From positions 62,001-126,000 of the forward strand of contig JAJTHG010000008.1 in the NCBI GenBank assembly GCA_021298835.1: a stretch of DNA of 64,000 nucleotides, read 5' to 3'. The first letter of the stretch is position 1. Each line of letters starts with the position of its first letter. Position numbers and translations under genes: made by a program. The stretch comes from Gemmatimonadota bacterium. Lineage in GTDB: Bacteria; Gemmatimonadota; Gemmatimonadetes; Gemmatimonadales; Gemmatimonadaceae. The notes under the pieces were generated by a model, which saw only the letters and a program-made list of their open reading frames with translations, was not told the DNA's origin and did not search any database. Below, one piece after another: positions 57,126-64,000 of the stretch.

Positions 57126-58292
57126 TCAGTCGGCATACAGCTCGCGCGCGATGACGACGCGCTGGACTTCGGACGTGCCTTCGTAGATCTCCGTGACCTT
57201 CGCGTCACGGAAGTACCGCTCGACGGGGTACTCCTTCACGTACCCGTACCCGCCGAAGACCTGCACCGCCTGCGTCGTCACCCACATCGCCGTCTCCGAC
57301 GCCAGCAGCTTGCACATCGAGCCGAACCGCGTGATCGGCTCGCCGCGGTCCTTGGCGGCGGCCGTGGCGTGCAGCAGCGCGCGCGCCGAGGCGATGCGCG
57401 CCGCCATGTCGGCCAGCTTGAACTGCAGCGCCTGGAAGTCCCGGATCGGCTGGCCGAACTGCCGCCGCTCGGCGGCATAGGCGACGGCGGCCTCGAAGGC
57501 GGCACGCGCAATGCCGATCGCCTGCGCGGCGATGCCGAGGCGGCCGTGGTCGAGCGACTGCATCGCGTAGATGAAGCCCTGCCCCTCCTGCCCGAGCAGC
57601 CGGTCGCCGGGCACGCGGCAGTCGTCGAGGACGATCTGCACCGTCGGGCTGGCGCGCAGGCCGAGCTTGTCCTCCTTCTTGCCGACGCCGAAACCCGGGA
57701 GATCCGGGGTCAGGATGAACGTCGAGATCCCCTTCGCGCCCCGGCGGGCCTCCGGGGTGTCGGTGCGCGCCATGCAGAGCAGCACGCCGGCGTGCGTGCC
57801 CTGGGTCACCCACGCCTTGGTGCCGGTCAGGCGCCAGCCGTCGCCGTCGCGGACCGCCTGCGTGCGGAGCGACGCGGCGTCCGATCCGCTGTCGGGCTCG
57901 CTGAGGCAGAAGGCCCCGAGCAGTTCGCCCCGCGCCATCGGCGCGAGGAACCGGCGCTGCTGCTCGGGGGTGCCCCAGCGCAGCAGCATCTGCGTCGGCA
58001 GCGAGTTGTGCACGCTCATCATGACCGCCGCCGAGGCGTCGGCGACGGCGATCTCCTCGAGCGCCAATAGGTAGGTGAGCGTGTCGAGTCCGAGGCCGTC
58101 GTGGGCCTCGGGCAGCAGCATGCCGAGAAATCCCAGGCCGCCGAGCTTGGCCACGAGCGACGGCTCGAAGTGCGCCCGGGCGTCCCAGTCGGCGGCGTGC
58201 GGCGCGAGCTCGGTCGCGGCGAACGCGCGCGCGGTCTCGACGATCGCGCGCTGTTCGTCGGTGAGCGGCGTGAGGGAGGTCTCGACCGGCAC
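57126..58292 (-). CDS. Acyl-CoA dehydrogenase
   Basis: 388 residues from GTG 58292, with no gap after the preceding hydroxyacyl-CoA dehydrogenase. An FAD enzyme for the first oxidation of acyl-CoA. Motifs: FCLSEPDSGSDAASL, TGTKAWVTQGTHAG, RRQFGQPIRDFQALQFKLADM, QVFGGYGYVKEYPVE and the catalytic base E371 in EIYEGTSEVQR. The C-terminal position of the glutamate fits short-chain/butyryl-CoA-type enzymes. The neighbouring thiolase and hydroxybutyryl-CoA dehydrogenase suggest short-chain or branched acyl substrates. Confidence 0.95.
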   Translation of the reverse strand: MPVETSLTPLTDEQRAIVETARAFAATELAPHAADWDARAHFEPSLVAKLGGLGFLGMLLPEAHDGLGLDTLTYLLALEEIAVADASAAVMMSVHNSLPTQMLLRWGTPEQQRRFLAPMARGELLGAFCLSEPDSGSDAASLRTQAVRDGDGWRLTGTKAWVTQGTHAGVLLCMARTDTPEARRGAKGISTFILTPDLPGFGVGKKEDKLGLRASPTVQIVLDDCRVPGDRLLGQEGQGFIYAMQSLDHGRLGIAAQAIGIARAAFEAAVAYAAERRQFGQPIRDFQALQFKLADMAARIASARALLHATAAAKDRGEPITRFGSMCKLLASETAMWVTTQAVQVFGGYGYVKEYPVERYFRDAKVTEIYEGTSEVQRVVIARELYAD

Positions 58293-59144
58293 CTAGGCCT
58301 CGTACGCGTAGAAGCCGCGCCCGGTCTTCCGGCCAAGCCAGCCGGCGGCGACGTACTTCCTGAGCAGCGGGCACGGCCGGTACTTGGGGTCGCCCAGCCC
58401 CTGCTGCAGCACCTCGAGGATGCTCACGCACGTGTCGAGCCCGATCAGGTCGGCCAGCGCGAGCGGCCCCAAGGGGTGGTTCATGCCGAGCTTCATCACC
58501 GTGTCAATCGCCTCCGGTGTGCCGACGCCCTCCATCAGGCAGTACACCGCCTCGTTGATCATCGGCATCAGGACGCGGTTCGACACGAAGCCGGGAAAGT
58601 CGTTGACCTCCACCGGCACCTTGCCGAGCGCCTTCGCGGTCGCCATCACGGCGGCCGTCGTGGCGTCGCTCGTCGCGAGGCCGCGGATGACCTCCACCAG
58701 CTGCATCACCGGCACCGGGTTCATGAAGTGCATCCCGATGACCTGCGCGGGGCGCGTCGTGCGCGAGGCGATCTCGGTGATCGAGATCGAGCTGGTGTTC
58801 GACGCGAGGATCGCCCCGGCGGAAGCGACGGCATCGAGGTCGGCGAAGACCTTGAACTTGAGCGCGGTGTTCTCGGTCGCGGCCTCGACGACCAGCGTCG
58901 AGCCGCCGACGGCGGCGAGATCGGTGCTCGTCGCGAGCCGGCCGAGCGCGGCGTCGCGGGCCGCGGCGTCGAGCGCGCCCTTCTTCACCTGCCGATCGAG
59001 GTTCTTCTCGATCGTCGCCCGTCCGCGCGCGAGCGCGTCCGGCGAGACGTCGATCATGGTGACGGGATGGCCGCCCACGGCGAAGACGTGCGCGATGCCG
59101 TTGCCCATCTGGCCGGCGCCGATGACGGAGATCGGAGTGCTCAT
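58293..59144 (-). CDS. hbd: 3-hydroxybutyryl-CoA dehydrogenase
   Basis: 283 residues from ATG 59144, which overlaps the CPBP gene's stop. It oxidises or reduces between 3-hydroxybutyryl-CoA and acetoacetyl-CoA. The NAD-binding motif is [16 protein letters not shown]. The catalytic region has [30 protein letters not shown] (catalytic His) and [19 protein letters not shown], and the C-terminal dimer domain has [16 protein letters not shown]. The length is that of the stand-alone bacterial enzyme. Confidence 0.96.
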   Translation of the reverse strand: MSTPISVIGAGQMGNGIAHVFAVGGHPVTMIDVSPDALARGRATIEKNLDRQVKKGALDAAARDAALGRLATSTDLAAVGGSTLVVEAATENTALKFKVFADLDAVASAGAILASNTSSISITEIASRTTRPAQVIGMHFMNPVPVMQLVEVIRGLATSDATTAAVMATAKALGKVPVEVNDFPGFVSNRVLMPMINEAVYCLMEGVGTPEAIDTVMKLGMNHPLGPLALADLIGLDTCVSILEVLQQGLGDPKYRPCPLLRKYVAAGWLGRKTGRGFYAYEA

Positions 59145-60052
59145 GGCATGACCGGCGCGCCGTGGCGCGCAAAGGAGTGTCCGGGATCGGGGCGCCGCCG
59201 GGCCACCGCCCAGCAGGCCGCCGCGAGGGCGGCGGTCACCACGAGGGAGCCCTCGGGCCCCCACGCGCCGCCGGTGAGCCACGACGGCCCCTGCGGCACG
59301 AGCCGCCAGCCGGGCGTGGCGAAGGCGAGTCCGCTGACCGGCGCGTGTGCGACCACGACCAGCAGGAGGTTCCACGCCAGGTGCGCCGCCACTGCCGCCG
59401 CGAGACTTCCGGTGCGCCAGCGCACGAGCGCGAGCAGTACGCCGGCGAGCGCGACGTTCGCGAGCGCAGCGGCGGACGCCCCGGGATTCGCGGCGTGAAG
59501 GGCGGCGAAGGCGAGTGCGGTCGCCCCCGTGGCGATCGCGGGACCGCGCCACTCGGCGAGCACGGTGAAGGCGTAACCACGGGCGAGGAGTTCCTCGGCT
59601 GCCGCGGCCGGCACGAGCACGCCGAGCGCCCGCCACGTGGCGCCCCAGGCGTCGGTGAAGGGGGCGGGCTCCATCCGGTAGGCGCCGATCGCGAGCAGCG
59701 CCGCCAGCGCGAGCAGCATCGGCACTCCGCCGGCGAGCCCCCCGTCGCGCAGCGCGGCGAGGCGCCACGCAGGTGCCGCGCCGACGATCCGCTCCGAGGG
59801 CAGCACCCGCGCCGGCTCGGCCACGCGGATCGCGAGCAGCGAGCCGCCGAGCGCCCCCGCCACCTGCAGCCAAGGGCCGAGCAGGGGGCGAACACCCATG
59901 TGCTCGAGCGCGAAGGCGACCACCGGATACGCGATCGCCTCGGCCGCCAGCGACGCCACCACCACGGCGACCGCGAACGCGCCGAGGCGCGCCACCGGGT
60001 GCCACGGCGCGCGATCCGTCGGCAGCAGCGACCGGCCCGCCGGGGCCGTCAT
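59141..60052 (-). CDS. CPBP-family intramembrane metalloprotease (Abi/CAAX-like)
   Basis: 303 residues from ATG 60052 (GTG 60079 in frame). About eight hydrophobic segments. The signature residues are present: [13 protein letters not shown] (EExxxR), [11 protein letters not shown] (FxxxH) and [12 protein letters not shown] (HxxxN). CPBP proteins include CAAX prenyl proteases, bacteriocin-immunity proteins and a scaffold role in some operons. Its place inside a beta-oxidation-type operon is odd; the substrate is unknown. Confidence 0.87.
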   Translation of the reverse strand: MTAPAGRSLLPTDRAPWHPVARLGAFAVAVVVASLAAEAIAYPVVAFALEHMGVRPLLGPWLQVAGALGGSLLAIRVAEPARVLPSERIVGAAPAWRLAALRDGGLAGGVPMLLALAALLAIGAYRMEPAPFTDAWGATWRALGVLVPAAAAEELLARGYAFTVLAEWRGPAIATGATALAFAALHAANPGASAAALANVALAGVLLALVRWRTGSLAAAVAAHLAWNLLLVVVAHAPVSGLAFATPGWRLVPQGPSWLTGGAWGPEGSLVVTAALAAACWAVARRRPDPGHSFARHGAPVMP

Positions 60053-60083
60053 CCGCAACGCGCCGGCGTCGTGCGCCACCGGA

Positions 60084-61289
<1,206 letters not shown>

Positions 61290-61336
61290 GGGGGGACCCG
61301 GTGGTTGCGTCTGAGCGGCGTTCCGGACAGCCCTTA

Positions 61337-61365
61337 ATGCTACCCGGGCGTCAGGAGCCAAACAA
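61337..61365 (-). promoter_or_regulatory. Promoter of the thiolase operon
   Basis: On the minus strand, TTGTTT (61360-61365) and TAGCAT (61337-61342) are separated by exactly 17 bases, and the -10 is 47 bases upstream of the thiolase GTG. It also lies in an AT-richer island in an otherwise GC-rich gap. Confidence 0.6.
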
Positions 61366-61490
61366 TCGGCCGGACAGCAGGACCACCGGAAGACCGCAGG
61401 GCCGGCGGAGCGGGAAGACCGGAGTTGACGACGGATTCGCCGACGCCTTGCTCCCCTCGACAGCGGCCCGTCGCGAGCGACGGCCCCGCG

Positions 61491-63416
61491 TCAGTCCCGG
61501 ACGAGCGGCTCGAGCGCCCGCGTGTCGCGTTCGCGGCTCAGCCGCGCCACGAATTCCGCGACGGGCAGCACCACCTGTTTGCTCCCCGCCCCGCGCACGC
61601 GGACGGCGACGGTGCCCGCCTCCGCCTCGCGCTTGCCGACGACGGCCATGTACGGGACCTTCATCGTCTCGGCCTCGCGGATGCGGTAGTTGAGCGACTC
61701 GCGCACCTCGAGGTGCGCCCGCAGCCCCGCCGCCACCAGCGCGTCGGTGACCGCGCGGGCCGCGGGCTCGAGGTCGTCGGTGAGCGGCAGCACGCGCACC
61801 TGCTCGGGCGCGAGCCACAGCGGGAACGCCCCCGCGAAGTGCTCGATGAGGATGCCGATGAAGCGCTCGAACGACCCGCTCACCGCGCGGTGGATCACCA
61901 CCGGGCGCTTGAGCGTGTTGTCGTCGGCGGTGTACTGCAGGTCGAAGCGCTCCGGCGCGGCGTAGTCGAGCTGGATCGTCCCCAGCTGCCACGCGCGGCC
62001 GATCGAGTCGGTGACGTCGAAGTCGATCTTGGGCCCGTAGAACGCGCCGTCGCCCGGCTTGAGCTCGTAGGCCATGCCGGTCGCCTCGAGCGCGGCCTTG
62101 AGCGCCGCTTCGGCGCGGTCCCACATCGCGTCGTCGCCGACGCGCGTCTCGGGGCGCGTCGCGAACTTGAGCCGCGCCTCGAGGCCGAAGGTGCGGTAGT
62201 GGCCGAGGATGAAGTCCATGAGGAACTTCACCTCGTCGGCGATCTGGTCCTCGCGCAGGAAGACGTGGCAGTCGTCCTGGGCGAACTGGCGCACGCGCGT
62301 GAGTCCGGAGAGGGCGCCGGCGACCTCGTTGCGGTGGAGCACGTCGAAGGTCACGTACCGCAGCGGCAGCTCGCGGTAGGAATGCTTCTTCGTCAGGTAG
62401 AGCAGGTAGTGCGAGGGGCAGTTCATCGGCTTGAGCGACGTGTCGGGCTCCCCCGTCTCGTCGTTGTGCACGAGGAACATGTTCTCGCGGTACTTGCCCC
62501 AGTGCCCGGACTGCTCCCAGAGCGCCTTGTTGTAGAGCAGGGGCGTCTTGATCTCCTTGAAGCGCTCCCGCTGCCGGTCGCGCACGAACTCGACGAGGGT
62601 GTTGTAGAGGATCGTCCCCCGCTCGGTCCAGAACGGCGCCCCCGGCGCGGTGGGATGCAGCACGAAGAGGTCGAGCGCCTTGCCGACGACGCGATGGTCG
62701 CGGCGCCTGGCCTCCTCGAGCCGGTGCAGGTGCGCGTCGAGGTCCTCTTTGCGGAAGAAGGCGGTGCCGTAGATGCGCTGCAGCATCTGCCGCCGCTCGT
62801 CGCCTCGCCAGTAGGCGCCGGCCGTCGAGAGCAGCTTGACGTGGCGGATCCACGACGTGTCGGGGACGTGCGGGCCGCGGCAGAGGTCCACGAACGGCCC
62901 GTCGGTGTAGGTCGAGATGATCTCGTCGGGACCGAGGTCGCCGATGCGCTCGAGCTTGAGCGGGTCGTCCGCGAAGGTCGCGAGCGCCGCCTCGCGCGAG
63001 ACCTCCGCCCGGTCGAACGGGAACGCCGCCTGCGCCACCAGCGCCATCTCGGCCTCGAACGCGGCGAGGTCGTCGGGGGTGAACGGCGTCGCGACCTCGA
63101 AGTCGTAGTAGAAGCCGTCGTCGATCGCCGGCCCGAAACCGATGTGCGCCTCCGGCCGCAGCCGCCGGACGGCCGTGGCCAGCACGTGCGCCGCCGAGTG
63201 CCGCAGCACGGCGAGCGCGCGCGGGTCCTTGTCGGTCAGCACGGTGAAGGCCCCACCGCGGCGCAGCGGCGTGCCGAGGTCCTGCACCTCGCCGTCCACC
63301 GCGACGGCCACCGCCGCCTTGAGCAGGCGCGGTCCGATGGACGCGACGACGTCGCGCGGCAGGGTGCCGGGGGGCACGGTGCGTTCGGCGCCGTCGGGGA
63401 GGCGCAGGACCAGCAT
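61491..63416 (-). CDS. thrS: Threonyl-tRNA synthetase
   Basis: 641 residues from ATG 63416. Domains in order: an N-terminal TGS domain (1-60), the second additional/editing domain (about 65-220, with HSAAHVLATAVRRL and the metal-site DLCRGPHVP), the class II catalytic core (about 240-530) and the anticodon-binding domain (about 540-640). The zinc-ligand Cys is in KPMNCPSHY, with His in QDDCHVF and in VIHRAVSGSFERF. Complete and standard length. It lies 26 bases after a small membrane protein gene. Confidence 0.96.
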   Translation of the reverse strand: MLVLRLPDGAERTVPPGTLPRDVVASIGPRLLKAAVAVAVDGEVQDLGTPLRRGGAFTVLTDKDPRALAVLRHSAAHVLATAVRRLRPEAHIGFGPAIDDGFYYDFEVATPFTPDDLAAFEAEMALVAQAAFPFDRAEVSREAALATFADDPLKLERIGDLGPDEIISTYTDGPFVDLCRGPHVPDTSWIRHVKLLSTAGAYWRGDERRQMLQRIYGTAFFRKEDLDAHLHRLEEARRRDHRVVGKALDLFVLHPTAPGAPFWTERGTILYNTLVEFVRDRQRERFKEIKTPLLYNKALWEQSGHWGKYRENMFLVHNDETGEPDTSLKPMNCPSHYLLYLTKKHSYRELPLRYVTFDVLHRNEVAGALSGLTRVRQFAQDDCHVFLREDQIADEVKFLMDFILGHYRTFGLEARLKFATRPETRVGDDAMWDRAEAALKAALEATGMAYELKPGDGAFYGPKIDFDVTDSIGRAWQLGTIQLDYAAPERFDLQYTADDNTLKRPVVIHRAVSGSFERFIGILIEHFAGAFPLWLAPEQVRVLPLTDDLEPAARAVTDALVAAGLRAHLEVRESLNYRIREAETMKVPYMAVVGKREAEAGTVAVRVRGAGSKQVVLPVAEFVARLSRERDTRALEPLVRD

Positions 63417-63442
63417 GGACGAGTCGGACACGACCGGAGGGG

Positions 63443-63625
63443 CTAGCGAAGGGTGCCCAGAAGCGGCGTGACGACGCCGCCGTAGCGGAGCGAGAGGACC
63501 GCGCCGATCGCCACGACCGCGAACAGCGCGACCGCGAAGGCGGCGCGACCGGCGGCGCGACCGGCGGCGCGACCGGCGGCGCGACCGGCGGCGCCCGCAG
63601 GACGGTCGGGGGGGGTGTCTGGCAT
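63443..63625 (-). CDS. Small membrane protein with GRAA repeats, 60 residues
   Basis: ATG 63625 gives MPDTPPDRPAG, then a repeated A-G-R-A unit encoded by a 12-base tandem repeat, then one hydrophobic helix (FAVALFAVVAIGAVL) and a short tail (YGGVVTPLLGTLR). It lies 26 bases upstream of thrS in the same direction and may share its promoter. The basic repeat before the helix would place the N terminus in the cytoplasm. No family recognised. Confidence 0.55.
   Translation of the reverse strand: MPDTPPDRPAGAAGRAAGRAAGRAAGRAAFAVALFAVVAIGAVLSLRYGGVVTPLLGTLR
63543..63590. repeat. Four tandem copies of a 12-base unit
   Basis: GCGCGACCGGCG is repeated four times without a mismatch (63543-63554, -63566, -63578 and -63590). 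Read on the minus strand in the small membrane protein gene it encodes repeated Arg-Ala-Ala-Gly. The period is a multiple of three, so copy-number change would keep the frame. Confidence 0.9.
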
Positions 63626-63726
63626 CGGCGCGTCGTGGGAAGGGGGCGTCGCCGCGGTCGGTGGAACCCGGGCGATCCATGGGGTAACCTAATGCTTCAC
63701 CCAGCACACCTCCACGGACGTTCCGC

Positions 63727-64000
63727 ATGCCCCGCCTCGCCCCGCGCCCCCGATCCGACTCGAACGGTCTCTACGTGCTGGTGGCCGCGCTGGGCGGGCT
63801 GGCGGCGGGCTACATGCTCGCCACGCGCACGGGTGGCCTCGCCGGCCTCAAGCGCCGGTGGCACGCGCTCGTCGCGGACGATGACGCTCGGCCCGAGCCC
63901 GCACACGGGGCACACGAGCCCGACGACGACGAGTGGTGGGACGAGGACACCCCGTGGGCCGAGCTCGAGGACCGCGTCCTCGAGGCCTTCCGGCACGACC
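63727..64000 (+). CDS. Membrane-anchored protein, possibly BON-domain, N-terminal part (runs off the right edge)
   Basis: ATG 63727, open to the window end (91 residues seen). One hydrophobic helix (about 16-33, LYVLVAALGGLAAGYML) is followed by a basic patch (LKRRWHALV), an acidic linker (DDDEWWDEDTPW) and LEDRVLEAFRHD. The last resembles the start of a BON domain, but too little is visible to be sure. It is divergent from the small membrane protein/thrS unit. Confidence 0.6.
   Translation, partial: MPRLAPRPRSDSNGLYVLVAALGGLAAGYMLATRTGGLAGLKRRWHALVADDDARPEPAHGAHEPDDDEWWDEDTPWAELEDRVLEAFRHD

Noticed and set aside
63543-63590. Four 12-base repeats considered as CRISPR or iteron-type origin
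   Set aside because: No spacers, inside a coding frame, and no DnaA boxes or replication gene nearby.
63697-63996. Minus-strand open frame opposite the partial membrane-anchored protein
   Set aside because: The plus-strand frame has a start, a membrane helix and coherent acidic linker; the minus frame is a low-complexity shadow.

Overview
The window is a very GC-rich (roughly 70% or more by eye), gene-dense stretch of a bacterial chromosome. It carries housekeeping genes throughout, and I see no phage, insertion sequence, plasmid or CRISPR signature. Several features suggest a Gram-negative bacterium, most likely Gemmatimonadota. These are lipoprotein signal peptides, an LpoB-like penicillin-binding-protein activator, two signal peptidases II, HExxH/beta-propeller exported proteins, a VPS10/BNR-type exported protein and many GTG starts. 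The phylum assignment is inference; no rRNA gene lies in the window.

Region 1 (1-16.8 kb, all minus strand) is an almost gap-free run of 17 genes, transcribed tilS, hpt, ftsH, DUF2723 membrane protein, yggS, divIVA, purine nucleoside phosphorylase, ileS, DksA/TraR-type zinc finger, two consecutive lspA genes, rluD, cheW, cheY, cheA, cheC and a TPR gene cut by the window edge. Many neighbours overlap by 4 bases (ATGA/GTGA). The IleRS has its HxGH signature permuted to GIHH, which is the most striking observation here.

Region 2 (16.9-22.3 kb) holds a 50-residue membrane peptide gene with its own candidate promoter and terminator, a soluble NarL-type two-component pair, a DJ-1/PfpI protein and a three-gene lipoprotein operon that includes an LpoB-like gene. 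Region 3 (22.5-27.7 kb, plus) is a coupled operon: AIM24 family, penicillin-acylase family Ntn hydrolase, small membrane protein, DUF4442 hotdog protein and a nitronate-monooxygenase-like enzyme.

Region 4 (27.7-43 kb) is more accessory: a glycosyltransferase, an exported protein, an SDR / unknown 300-residue protein / fumarylacetoacetase / unknown 95-residue protein operon, an exported metalloprotease with propeller and barrel-like parts, a lipoprotein coupled to a membrane-anchored pseudokinase-like TPR protein, a DUF998 protein and a large BNR-repeat protein. About 1 kb of apparently decayed sequence (42.9-43.9 kb) abuts the 3' end of a CAT-anticodon tRNA.

Region 5 (43.9-51.7 kb) has two CAT-anticodon tRNAs (an elongator-type Met, or possibly Ile2, and initiator Met) around an HDOD regulator operon. 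After these comes a minus-strand operon of Minf_1886, nnrE-nnrD, thiL, plsC, eno and ftsB. Region 6 (51.8-64 kb) contains a second penicillin-acylase paralogue and a minus-strand metabolic operon (thiolase, CPBP protease, 3-hydroxybutyryl-CoA dehydrogenase, acyl-CoA dehydrogenase, leucine dehydrogenase, rpiB, glyA). It also has thrS with a small repeat-bearing membrane protein, and a partial gene running off the right edge.
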